A stretch of 64,000 nucleotides of DNA from Sphingomonas sp. SUN019 (GTDB lineage: Bacteria > Pseudomonadota > Alphaproteobacteria > Sphingomonadales > Sphingomonadaceae). Under the pieces are notes generated by a model. It was not told the origin of the DNA and ran no database searches. It worked only from the letters and a program-made list of their open reading frames with translations. Where the stretch lies: the NCBI RefSeq assembly GCF_024758705.1, contig NZ_CP096971.1:1674001-1738000 (forward strand). The letters run 5' to 3'. Below, piece by piece: positions 1 through 8,087 of the stretch. The position numbers and the translations under genes are program-made. Numbering within the stretch: the first letter of the stretch is position 1; each line of letters starts with the position of its first letter.

Positions 1-102
1 CGCGCCGGTCGCCGGGTTCAGCACATCCTGCGTATCGCGTCCGTCCGCGCCCAACCATTCGCCATCGACGTACAGCGCGAGCTTCGTATCATATCCGGTC
101 AT
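1..102 (-). CDS. Aldehyde dehydrogenase, N-terminal fragment (cut by window edge)
   Basis: Only the first 34 codons are visible; the rest lies beyond base 1. The ATG at 102 opens a peptide with LYVDGEW near residue 10 and VLNPATG near residue 28. This is the typical N-terminal strand pair of NAD(P)-dependent aldehyde dehydrogenases of the succinate-semialdehyde or betaine-aldehyde type. It starts 32 bases after the hydantoinase B-type gene on the same strand, so it is probably the last visible gene of that operon and may oxidise an aldehyde intermediate of the same pathway. The catalytic Cys and Glu are outside the window, so the substrate class cannot be judged. Confidence 0.75.
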   Translation of the reverse strand, partial: MTGYDTKLALYVDGEWLGADGRDTQDVLNPATGA

Positions 103-134
103 GTATCGATCCTGTCCGAGCGCCGCGTGGGGCT

Positions 135-2024
135 TCATTCGGCGGCGATCGATAGCGGGGTTTCGGTGCGTGTCCAGCGCGGCTGGATCGGCGCGACGAG
201 ACCGGTGTCGGCTTGGGAGCGGGTGCGCAGGTCGTCGATCGACGGACCGTAGTTGAACAGCGGGATCGCGTCGCCGCGGGCGGCGCGCATTTTGGCACGC
301 AGCGCATCGGTCGCCGCCTGATCGACCGCGCCGTCGGCGATCACCACGCCGTAAGCGCGCGCGCCCTCGGCGGTGACGAGGCCCTGGCCGATCTCCTTCG
401 CGATGAGCGCGGGATCGCGGTCGAGCGGGTCGCCCCAGCCGCCGCCGCCCCAGGTGATGAAGTCGAGTTCGTCGCCGGCCTGGACCTTCAAATCCTCGCG
501 CTTGTTGCCGACGATCTCGGTCGTGCCGTCGACGCGGCGCAGGATCTTCTTCGCGCGCGCGCCCGGCGCGCCGCCGTTGACGCCCCACGGATGGACGAAC
601 CAGCGATCGTCGTGGATCGCGATCTCTCCGTCCTCGAGGAACTGGTAGGTCATCAATATGCCGTTGCCACCACGGTGCAGCCCGGCCCCGCCGCTGTCGG
701 GCACGGTTTCGTACCGCTCGATCCTGAGCGGGAAATAGCGTTCGAGGAACTCGTTCGGCACGTTGGTGAAGTTGGGCCAGAGGCTGTGGCCGTCGGGGCC
801 GTCGCCGAGCGGACGGCCGGGGATGCCGCCGAAGCCGATCTGGAACAGCTGGAACCATTCGCCCTTCGCGTCGCGCCCCGAATAGAACAGGTGTGGGCTT
901 GAGCTGAACCCGGCGGCGTTGAGGAACTCGGGCGTCTTCTGGCCGAGCAGACCGCCGAGAATGTCGAACAGCCGCCCGAGCGCGTGCGTCCGGCCGCTGA
1001 GCGCGGCGGGAAACTTCGGCTTCAACAGCGATCCTTCGGGGATGCGCACGTCGATCAGGTCGTAATAGCCGTCGTTGAACAGGATCTGCGGGTCAAACAC
1101 CATGATCATGTAAATGCCGAAGAACATCCGCATCATGTTTTCATTGAGCAGGAAATTGATGCTGCCCTGGCTCTGCGGATCGGTGCCCTCGAAGTCGAGC
1201 ACCACACGCCCGTTCTCGCGCCACATCGTGCACTTGATCTTGTACGGGCCGTAACCGAGCCCGTCGTCGCAGATGTAATCCTCGAAGCTGACCGGTTCCT
1301 CGCCGATCGCAGTGTCGATCAGCGCCTTCATCGCGCGGTGGTTGCGCGCGAGCAGGTCTTCGCACGCCGAGACGAACACATCGTCGCCGAAGCGCTCCGC
1401 CATCTCGATCACGCGGCGCGCGGCGACGCGGCAGCTGGCGATCAGCGCATTGAGGTCGGCCTTGCACCATTCGGGCGAGCGCGACTGCGCCATGACGAGC
1501 TTGACCAGTTCCTCGTTATAGACGCCTGCTTTCCAGATCTTGACCGGCGGGATGCGCACGCCTTCCTGGAAGATGTTGGTCGCGTCGATCGGCATCGACC
1601 CCGCGACCTTGCCGCCGATGTCGCTCTGGTGCCCGAACATCGAGGTATAGGCGATGATCCGCCCCTCCTTGAACACCGGCAGCAGCACAAGCCAGTCGTT
1701 CAGATGGCTGATCGCGCCCTGCACCGAATAGGGATCACTGAGAAAGATCATGTCGCCTTCCTCGACCGTGCCGTCATAGCCGTCGAGGAACGGGCCGATG
1801 TACGATCCGAACTGCCCGACGATCATGCGGCCCTTGTGATCGGCGATCAGCGGGAAGGCGTCGCCCTGTTCGCGGATGCCGGGCGACATCGCGGTGCGCA
1901 CCAGCGTCGCGTCCATCTCGATGCGGGCGTTGCGCAGCGCGTTCTCGATGATGTCGAGCGTTACGGGATCGATCGATACCGTGGCGAAGGGCGTGTCGTT
2001 GGTCTGGACGATCGTGGCGGGCAT
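135..2024 (-). CDS. Hydantoinase B/oxoprolinase family protein (HyuB / acetone carboxylase alpha-like)
   Basis: A 629-aa protein of the hydantoinase B family, the partner of HyuA-type ATPases in 5-oxoprolinase, N-methylhydantoinase and acetone or acetophenone carboxylases. Recognisable segments are DPVTLDIIENALRNARIEMD near the N-terminus, a MIFLSDPY segment near residue 95, GHQSDIGGK near residue 130, and a glycine-rich C-terminal part with SGGAGLHRGG and WGGGGWGDP. The length is normal for a stand-alone B subunit. Its ATG shares one base with the stop of the upstream A subunit (TGATG), so the two are translationally coupled. Whether the enzyme hydrolyses a cyclic amide or carboxylates a ketone or phenol cannot be read from the sequence. 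Confidence 0.9.
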   Translation of the reverse strand: MPATIVQTNDTPFATVSIDPVTLDIIENALRNARIEMDATLVRTAMSPGIREQGDAFPLIADHKGRMIVGQFGSYIGPFLDGYDGTVEEGDMIFLSDPYSVQGAISHLNDWLVLLPVFKEGRIIAYTSMFGHQSDIGGKVAGSMPIDATNIFQEGVRIPPVKIWKAGVYNEELVKLVMAQSRSPEWCKADLNALIASCRVAARRVIEMAERFGDDVFVSACEDLLARNHRAMKALIDTAIGEEPVSFEDYICDDGLGYGPYKIKCTMWRENGRVVLDFEGTDPQSQGSINFLLNENMMRMFFGIYMIMVFDPQILFNDGYYDLIDVRIPEGSLLKPKFPAALSGRTHALGRLFDILGGLLGQKTPEFLNAAGFSSSPHLFYSGRDAKGEWFQLFQIGFGGIPGRPLGDGPDGHSLWPNFTNVPNEFLERYFPLRIERYETVPDSGGAGLHRGGNGILMTYQFLEDGEIAIHDDRWFVHPWGVNGGAPGARAKKILRRVDGTTEIVGNKREDLKVQAGDELDFITWGGGGWGDPLDRDPALIAKEIGQGLVTAEGARAYGVVIADGAVDQAATDALRAKMRAARGDAIPLFNYGPSIDDLRTRSQADTGLVAPIQPRWTRTETPLSIAAE

Positions 2025-4087
2025 CAGTTGTTCCCCCCGGAAAGTACGGGTGTGATCAGGATATTGCCGAAATCATCCACGGTGCCGATATGTCGGGTCT
2101 CGATCAGCGTGGTCGAATCCATCTCGATCACGATCGCGGGGCCGGGGATCACGTCGCCGGCCTCCAGCTTCGACCGGTCGTAGATCACCGCGGCCTGTTC
2201 GGCATTGTCCATCCACAGCGTATGATCGCGAAGTCTCGCCTGTGCCGGATCGCCGTCGCCTTGTGGAAGGGTCAGCGCGGGCAGTTCCAGCGCCCGGCCG
2301 GTCGCGACCGCGCGGAGGTTCACCAGCTCGTGTTCGCTGTCCATGTTGAAGGTGAACAGGCGGCGGTGTTCATCGTCGAACCGCGTGGTGAGCGTGTCCA
2401 GCCCGCCCTCCAGATCGGCGAGCGACACCGTCATCGGGACTTCGAACGCCTGACCCGAATAGCGCACGTCGATCTCGAACCCGGTCTCGATCTCGGCTTC
2501 GTCGATGCCGTCGGCGATCAGTTCGTCGCGGACCTGGCGCTCCATCGTCTTCAGCGTGGCGATGACCTCGTCGGCGCTCGTCTCGGACAGACGCTTCGAC
2601 AGCGAACGCGCGGTTTCGGTGCGCATGCGCGTCGTCGCGTCGCCCAAAGCACACAGCACGCCGGGCGAGACCGGGGACACCGCGGGATAGCTGCCCATCA
2701 GCCGCGCGACCGCATTGACGTGCAGCGGCCCCGCGCCGCCGAACCCCATCAGCGCGAACCCGCGCGGGTCGTAGCCCTGCTGGACCGAGATCATGCGCAG
2801 CGCGCCGAACATGTTCTCGTTGACGATATCGATGATGCCGCGCGCCGCCGCCATCAGCCCGATGCCGAGCGCGTCGGCGATCGTCTGCACCGCCGCGGTC
2901 GCCGCCGGACGATCGAGCTTGAACGTGCCCCCGAGCAGGTTTTCGGGCAGGTAGCCGAGCACGACATTGGCGTCGGTCACCGTCGGCAGCGTGCCGCCCT
3001 TCCCGTAAGCGGCAGGCCCCGGCACCGCGCCCGCGCTCTGCGGGCCCACTCGAAGGGCTTTGGTCAGTTCGGGCACGTAGGCGATCGACCCGCCGCCCGC
3101 GCCGACCGTCTTCACGTCGAGCGACGAGGCGCGCACCGACAGATGCCCCACCTCGGTGGTGCGCACGCGGCGCGGCTCGCCGTGCTCGATCAGCGCGACG
3201 TCGGTCGAGGTGCCGCCGACGTCCAGCGTCAGGATGTTGTCCAGCCCCGCATTCTTCGCGACCCACAAGGCGCCGGTGACGCCGCCCGCAGGTCCAGACA
3301 TCAGCAACGAGACCGGATGCTCCTCCGACTTCTGCGACGACATCAGCCCGCCATCCGAGCGCAGCAGCGACAGCCGCCCGGTCATCTCGACCTTCTCCAG
3401 CTTCTCGCGCAGATTGCGGACATAGCGCCCGACGAGCGGCCGCACCGCGGCGTTGGCGACGGTTGTCAGCGTGCGTTCGTATTCCTGCATCTCAGGCAGG
3501 ACGATGTGGCTCATCGACAGCGGCACGTCGGGCAGCACCTCCGCGGCGATCGCCGCCACGCGGCGTTCGTGCTCGCCGTTGAGATAGGCGTTGATCAGGC
3601 TGATCGTCAGCGCCTCGATCCCCTGTCGCTTCAATCTCTCCAGCGCGGCGCGGATGTCGGCATCGTCGACCGGCCGCACCTCGCGCCCCTCCGCGTCCAT
3701 CCGCCCCTTGATCTCGACCGTATCCTCCAGCTTCGCCAGCGGCTCGGGCTTTGGCCAGACGATCCAGCCCGCCAGACCGCCGGGCACGAAGCTGCGCGCG
3801 ATCTGCATGATCTGGCGGTAACCCTCGGTCGTGACCAGACCGACGCGCGCGCCCTTGCCCTCCAGCATCGCGTTGGTCGCCACGGTCGTGCCGTGCAGGA
3901 ACACCGCGATCTCCGACGGCGAAACCCCGGCCGAGGCGCATACCGCCTCGACCCCGGTCAATATCCCTTCGGAACTGTCGTGCGGGGTCGACGGCGTCTT
4001 GTGCCGCCAGAAATCACCGCTCGCATCGTCGAACAGCAACAGATCGGTGAACGTGCCGCCAACGTCGACACCCAGGCGATACCCCAT
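2024..4087 (-). CDS. Hydantoinase A/oxoprolinase family ATPase (HyuA / acetone carboxylase beta-like)
   Basis: A 687-aa ATP-dependent subunit with the ASKHA-type fold. The N-terminal phosphate-binding motif DVGGTFTD is at residues 8-15. HGTTVATNA follows near residue 65, a second DVGGTSTD near residue 290, then GAGGGSIA and GPAAYGKGG. These are the signatures of the HyuA/oxoprolinase family. I start at the ATG at 4087, three bases after the methyltransferase stop; a TTG directly upstream at 4090 is also possible. It is coupled to the B subunit by a one-base overlap. The family uses ATP to activate an amide or carbonyl; the methyltransferase and heme-binding-like genes upstream are probably part of the same pathway. 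Confidence 0.9.
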   Translation of the reverse strand: MGYRLGVDVGGTFTDLLLFDDASGDFWRHKTPSTPHDSSEGILTGVEAVCASAGVSPSEIAVFLHGTTVATNAMLEGKGARVGLVTTEGYRQIMQIARSFVPGGLAGWIVWPKPEPLAKLEDTVEIKGRMDAEGREVRPVDDADIRAALERLKRQGIEALTISLINAYLNGEHERRVAAIAAEVLPDVPLSMSHIVLPEMQEYERTLTTVANAAVRPLVGRYVRNLREKLEKVEMTGRLSLLRSDGGLMSSQKSEEHPVSLLMSGPAGGVTGALWVAKNAGLDNILTLDVGGTSTDVALIEHGEPRRVRTTEVGHLSVRASSLDVKTVGAGGGSIAYVPELTKALRVGPQSAGAVPGPAAYGKGGTLPTVTDANVVLGYLPENLLGGTFKLDRPAATAAVQTIADALGIGLMAAARGIIDIVNENMFGALRMISVQQGYDPRGFALMGFGGAGPLHVNAVARLMGSYPAVSPVSPGVLCALGDATTRMRTETARSLSKRLSETSADEVIATLKTMERQVRDELIADGIDEAEIETGFEIDVRYSGQAFEVPMTVSLADLEGGLDTLTTRFDDEHRRLFTFNMDSEHELVNLRAVATGRALELPALTLPQGDGDPAQARLRDHTLWMDNAEQAAVIYDRSKLEAGDVIPGPAIVIEMDSTTLIETRHIGTVDDFGNILITPVLSGGNN

Positions 4088-4090
4088 CAA

Positions 4091-5203
4091 TCAGTCCTTC
4101 ATTGCGCCGACAAAACTTATCCGGGGTAGCTGACCTTTTAGATAGACCGGATCGCGCTTGCCGCGGACCAATTTGTCCTTGGCGAAACCGGCGTCGATGA
4201 ACGCCTGATCATAATCCAAACTCTTGAATCCGGCCGAGAACGGCTCGTTCACATTGTTGCCGAACCAGCTCATCAGCAGATTCTCGAACGGATCGGAGGC
4301 ATAGGACGCGCCACCGTCATGCAGCGTCAGTCCGCCCGGCGCGAGCAGGCGATTCGCTTCCTTGAACAGCGCGCGAATCACCGGCTGCGGGCATTCGTGC
4401 GTGACCAGCATCGACACGACGATGTCGAAATGACCGTCGGGAAAGTCGGTCGCGGTGCCGTCCTGTTGGCTGAAGTGGATCGCCTCACCCATCGCCTCGG
4501 CCCGGCCGTGCGCATAGCGGACCTGCGGGCCGCCGATGTCGATGCCGTGGACCTCGGCGTCCGGGAACGCCTCCTTCCACGGCAGCGTGGTGAAGCCCGG
4601 ACCACAGCCCATGTCGAGGATCCGCTTCGGCTTTAGATCGGGATATGTCTCACGCACGAACGCCGCCATCGCGACGCCGAGCCCGTCATTGCGCGCACCC
4701 AATCCGCCGAACGAAAAGACATGCACGCCGCGATCATACAGCGCGCCCGCGAACGTATCGTCGGGGCTCAGCTCGGTATGGAAATTGCCCGGCATGACGT
4801 GGATGTCGACCGAATCGATATAGCGCGGGATCGGCAGATCGGGATTGGTGCGCAGCGTGCCGAGATCGCCGGGCTTGGGCTTCGCGGCCTCGTCCAGCGT
4901 GTCGAGCTGGCGTTCGACGCTCTCCCCGACCGTATCCCACAGCAATTCCTGCGCGGCGCGGCCGATGACGTTCGATCCGCGATAGTAGAAGCTTTGCTCC
5001 ATCAGCGTCTTGGCTTCACGCACGTCGTCGGGCGTGCGGCCGTGCTTGGCCTCGAACGCGGGGCGCTGACGTTCGTTGTAGACGGTGCGCATCCCCGGAA
5101 AGAGATCGACCGTGAACATTTTCCGCAAGCTCGACACGAAGGCGTAGCGCGCGGCTTCGTCATGCGTTTCGGAGGGGAGAAGGGCGTGGCGTTCCTGGAA
5201 CAC
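4091..5203 (-). CDS. Class I SAM-dependent methyltransferase
   Basis: A 370-aa protein with a Rossmann methyltransferase domain in its C-terminal half. Motif I is LDMGCGPG at residues 196-203, followed by an acidic strand end (VHGIDIGG) and a motif IV-like FDIVVSML. The N-terminal 190 residues are a helical extension rich in charged residues that I cannot assign. Such an extension is unusual for small-molecule methyltransferases and may bind the substrate. It sits between the GlcG-like gene (12-base gap) and hyuA (3-base gap), so it is co-transcribed with the hydantoinase/carboxylase subunits. The acceptor is unknown; methylation or demethylation of the pathway substrate is an inference from context. 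Confidence 0.85.
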   Translation of the reverse strand: MFQERHALLPSETHDEAARYAFVSSLRKMFTVDLFPGMRTVYNERQRPAFEAKHGRTPDDVREAKTLMEQSFYYRGSNVIGRAAQELLWDTVGESVERQLDTLDEAAKPKPGDLGTLRTNPDLPIPRYIDSVDIHVMPGNFHTELSPDDTFAGALYDRGVHVFSFGGLGARNDGLGVAMAAFVRETYPDLKPKRILDMGCGPGFTTLPWKEAFPDAEVHGIDIGGPQVRYAHGRAEAMGEAIHFSQQDGTATDFPDGHFDIVVSMLVTHECPQPVIRALFKEANRLLAPGGLTLHDGGASYASDPFENLLMSWFGNNVNEPFSAGFKSLDYDQAFIDAGFAKDKLVRGKRDPVYLKGQLPRISFVGAMKD

Positions 5204-5215
5204 GATTGTTCTCCT

Positions 5216-5635
5216 TCAGGCCAGGGCGGAGAGGCCGACCGCCTCGACCGCCGCGACGATGATATCATGATCGACGTTCGGCATCCCGCCCGAAATCGAC
5301 GCCGCGCCGATCGTCACGCCGTCCTTCTGCACGACCACCGCGCCGCCCAGCGGCACGAACGCGCCGCCGGTCGCGGCGGTGATCGCGGCGACCCCGCACG
5401 GATCGACGAAGGTCTTCTGCAGCGACCACGAACTGCGGTTGAACCCCAGCGCCGAGCGCGCCTTGCCGAGCGCGGTGTCGACGCCGAAATTCCCCTGCGC
5501 GTCGTTGCGCATCGCCAGCCGGATGTGCCCGCCCGGATCGGTGACGACCACCGACATGACGGTGACGCCACGGCCGGGCGCGTCGGCGAAGGCGATGCGC
5601 GCGATCTCGGCGGCGGTTTCCAGGGTGATGCTCAT
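5216..5635 (-). CDS. GlcG/HbpS family heme-binding-like protein
   Basis: A 139-aa single-domain protein of the GlcG/HbpS (DUF336) family. Typical features are an N-terminal helix (LETAAEIARIAFADA), a VVVTDPGGH strand, the conserved KARSALGF segment and the glycine-rich GGAFVPLGGAVVV region near residue 90. HbpS from Streptomyces binds heme and GlcG-like proteins often accompany catabolic enzymes, but in many operons the function is unknown. There is no signal peptide, so it is probably cytoplasmic. Its start overlaps the upstream small gene by four bases (ATGA). Confidence 0.85.
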   Translation of the reverse strand: MSITLETAAEIARIAFADAPGRGVTVMSVVVTDPGGHIRLAMRNDAQGNFGVDTALGKARSALGFNRSSWSLQKTFVDPCGVAAITAATGGAFVPLGGAVVVQKDGVTIGAASISGGMPNVDHDIIVAAVEAVGLSALA

Positions 5636-5973
5636 GCTGTCGCCTTCTTTACCGGGCCGTCGGTGGCCGCCGCGTCGCGTTCTTCGGTGACGACGCGCAG
5701 CACGCGCTTCAGCATCGCCTCCCGTTTCGCCTCGCGCGCCGCATGGCGTTCGGGGGTGAGTTCATACGCTTCGATCGCGTCGGTCGTCGCCGTGCCGCCA
5801 AGGTCGGCGACCGCTTCATGCGTGTCGATCCGGTCGCGCAGCGCGGAGACTTCGGACATCAGCGCGACCAGCATGATCATCACCTGATCGATGTCGCCGG
5901 GCTGGAGATATTCGGGGCGCGACTGACCGCGCGCAAAGCGGCGGCGGGGTTTGCGGATGGGGGCGTCGGTCAT
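5632..5973 (-). CDS. Small hypothetical protein, first gene of the hydantoinase/carboxylase operon
   Basis: A 113-aa protein of unknown function. The N-terminus is strongly basic (KPRRRFARGQSR). A predicted helical middle (DQVMIMLVALMSEVSALRDRID) could form an amphipathic or coiled-coil helix, and the C-terminus is rich in charged residues. I chose the ATG at 5973; another in-frame ATG at 5985 is possible. Starts further upstream would run into the palindromic repeat at 6053-6158. It overlaps the GlcG-like gene by four bases and so probably belongs to the same pathway. It may be an accessory or assembly subunit of the carboxylase-like enzyme; this is inference from position only. Confidence 0.6.
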   Translation of the reverse strand: MTDAPIRKPRRRFARGQSRPEYLQPGDIDQVMIMLVALMSEVSALRDRIDTHEAVADLGGTATTDAIEAYELTPERHAAREAKREAMLKRVLRVVTEERDAAATDGPVKKATA

Positions 5974-6052
5974 GCCGGTTTCCATGTCCGCGCCAAGGGT
6001 GCGCCGACAACGACGCCGTTGCCGGTGTCCGCTATCCGGTGTTTCGATAAGC

Positions 6053-6158
6053 ACCTCCCCGGCGCAGGCCGGGGCCCAGGCTGGCCGAAATCTATACAGA
6101 GGGCAGGCCTAAAGCCGAGAAGCCGTGGCGACTGGACCCCGGCCTTCGCCGGGGAGGT
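6053..6158. repeat. Palindromic repeat, family A (GGCCGGGGCCCAG type), intergenic copy
   Basis: About 106 bases bounded by complementary ends ACCTCCCCGGCG and CGCCGGGGAGGT. Each end is itself a small hairpin (CCCCGGC / GCCGGGG). The same core is found at 19061-19133 and 52422-52487, and as a half copy at 63271-63294. It fills most of the gap between the hydrolase stop (6170) and the carboxylase operon start (5973), and could act as a transcription attenuator or mRNA stabiliser. Confidence 0.75.
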
Positions 6159-6169
6159 AGGAATAGCGC

Positions 6170-7939
6170 TCACCGGAACGTCCGCTTCAGCCACGCAGCC
6201 ATGTCTTCGATGATCCGTTCCTTGTTCTCGCGAAAGCCGTGGCTGCCGTTCGGATAGCGGACCTGCTCTAGGTTGCCGCGATAGGCGGCGGAGAATTCGC
6301 GGACGAAATCCTCGCTCATCAGCGGGTCTTTTGCGCCGGTGATCGACAGCCCCGGCAGGTCGAATTCACGCACCCGCGCGGTATGGACGGTGCGCGCGTC
6401 GGGGCCGTTATTGTCCAGGAACGCGCGCGCGCTCATCAGCCCGATCGCCACGTCCATGTCGCGGCCTGCGGCGGTCGCAGCACGCGCGGTCGCGACGTCC
6501 TTCTCATACTGACCGGGCGGCGAATGGTCGCGCGCATAGGTGGGGCTGTCACGCGTCGGCGCGATGTAGATCAGGCCCGCCACGCGCTTGTCGTGCGTGC
6601 CGGCGACATACGCCGATTCCCAGATACCGCCGTTCGAATGGCCCGCCAGCACCACGCGCCGCGCGCCCAGCGCCGCTGCCTTGTCGACCCATTTACCGAT
6701 ATCCTCGGTCACCTCGGTCAACCGGGAGGACTGGAAGCCCGCGACGCCCGAAATCCGCATGCCCGGCGCGATTGCGACATAGCCCTGCTGCGCCAGCCGC
6801 CAGCCGAGCCAGTGAGTCGAGGACTGGATCGTGTCCCCGACCCGCCCCGAGATCAGCATCACCACCGGCCGCGCGGGATCGCCACCGCCCGCGGGCGCAT
6901 AGCGCACCCCCTGCAGCACGCGCCCGCCGCCGGTCGTCACGTCCAGCACGTCGGTCGTCACCGCAGGCCTGACGCCCAGCCCGTGCGTCGTCAGCCAGTC
7001 AGCGATCGCATCGGCGGCGCGCGTTTCCGCACCTGCGAAATTGCCGACGTCCTTCGGGAAACGAACGATATCGACCCTGCCCGCCGTCTTCAGCCGGTCG
7101 GAGGTGGATCGATCGCCGCCGCTGATCAGCGCCAGCGTCGGCAGCGACAGCTTTGCCAGCACCGCCACGTTACGCGCCTGCGCCGCCGGGCTCCACAATT
7201 GCATGAACGCTTCGGCGGGCTGGACGAACACGCCGTTGCCGACCCACGGATCGGTCGCCGGGGCCGCCCCCTGCCCCGGCTCCAGCGATTTGGGATACAG
7301 GCCGCGGCCACTATTCACCGACGCTTCCGCCGCGGAGACACGGGCCGCATAATTGGGGCGATCGAGACCCGCGCGCGGGAAGGCGCGCAGGTTCGTGGTC
7401 GGGTTGATCAGCACCACGGCCTTCACCCGGCGTTCCCCGCCGTTGTCGATCAGCACGTCGGGCTGCGTCGCGAGATATTCGGCGGCGACGATCGCCCCGT
7501 AATTCTGCCCGGCGAGGACGAAATCCTCGTATCCGCTCATCTCGAGGTAATCGAGGCCCGCCTTCACCGCCCAAACCGTGTCGGCGAAGCGCACGGTGGT
7601 GAAATCGTGTTCCAGCTTTCCGTAGAGGCTGAGCACCGTATAGCCCCGCGCCGCCAGCCGTTCGGCGGCGAAGCGGCTGGCCTGCCCCTGCTCCAGCGGA
7701 TGCGCGCCGGGACCGGTGGTCAGCATGACGATCGCCGGGCCGTGGATGTTCGCGCCGCTCGCCGGTGTGAACAGCACCGCGGGCGTCGTCACGCGGCCGC
7801 CGCCGGGGGCCTCGATCACCCGGCCAGGCGGATCGCTCGGCAATTGCAGGACGGTGATCTTGAAATCCGCCAGCGTAGCCGCCGCCGCGACGGACGGCAG
7901 GCACAACAGGATCGCGAGCAGGAATCGGATCATCGTCAT
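6170..7939 (-). CDS. Secreted tandem alpha/beta hydrolase (dienelactone hydrolase-like)
   Basis: A 589-aa protein with an N-terminal signal peptide (about residues 1-21, ending AAA-ATLA) followed by two alpha/beta-hydrolase domains. The second domain has a normal nucleophile elbow, GHSNGG, at residues 433-438 and a C-terminal NGSHGF that supplies the catalytic His. In the first domain the elbow reads GQNYG at residues 144-148, so the nucleophilic Ser is replaced by Asn and the domain is probably not catalytic. It is likely a periplasmic esterase. It is divergent from the MFS transporter gene (148-base shared upstream region), which supports a role in processing the transported substrate. Confidence 0.8.
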   Translation of the reverse strand: MTMIRFLLAILLCLPSVAAAATLADFKITVLQLPSDPPGRVIEAPGGGRVTTPAVLFTPASGANIHGPAIVMLTTGPGAHPLEQGQASRFAAERLAARGYTVLSLYGKLEHDFTTVRFADTVWAVKAGLDYLEMSGYEDFVLAGQNYGAIVAAEYLATQPDVLIDNGGERRVKAVVLINPTTNLRAFPRAGLDRPNYAARVSAAEASVNSGRGLYPKSLEPGQGAAPATDPWVGNGVFVQPAEAFMQLWSPAAQARNVAVLAKLSLPTLALISGGDRSTSDRLKTAGRVDIVRFPKDVGNFAGAETRAADAIADWLTTHGLGVRPAVTTDVLDVTTGGGRVLQGVRYAPAGGGDPARPVVMLISGRVGDTIQSSTHWLGWRLAQQGYVAIAPGMRISGVAGFQSSRLTEVTEDIGKWVDKAAALGARRVVLAGHSNGGIWESAYVAGTHDKRVAGLIYIAPTRDSPTYARDHSPPGQYEKDVATARAATAAGRDMDVAIGLMSARAFLDNNGPDARTVHTARVREFDLPGLSITGAKDPLMSEDFVREFSAAYRGNLEQVRYPNGSHGFRENKERIIEDMAAWLKRTFR

Positions 7940-8087
7940 TCCTCGGGGGCTTGAACCGCAAGACTGTGCGCGCGGACCGGGCGCGCGCGATCCGGGCGCA
8001 TTGGGGTAACCGGCATTCGGAGGTCCGTGGCCGGTCGCGTTGCCCGGACTGGCGTTCGCGGGTCCGCTACGTCACGAGGAGACGGGC

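Noticed and set aside
2090..4129. 679-codon open frame on the plus strand opposite hyuA
   Set aside because: It is antisense to a clear hydantoinase A gene, has no family features, and is rich in Arg/His/Ala as expected for the opposite frame of GC-rich coding DNA.
6053..6158. CRISPR array or insertion sequence
   Set aside because: The repeats of families A-D occur singly at dispersed places without regular spacers, transposase genes or cas genes.
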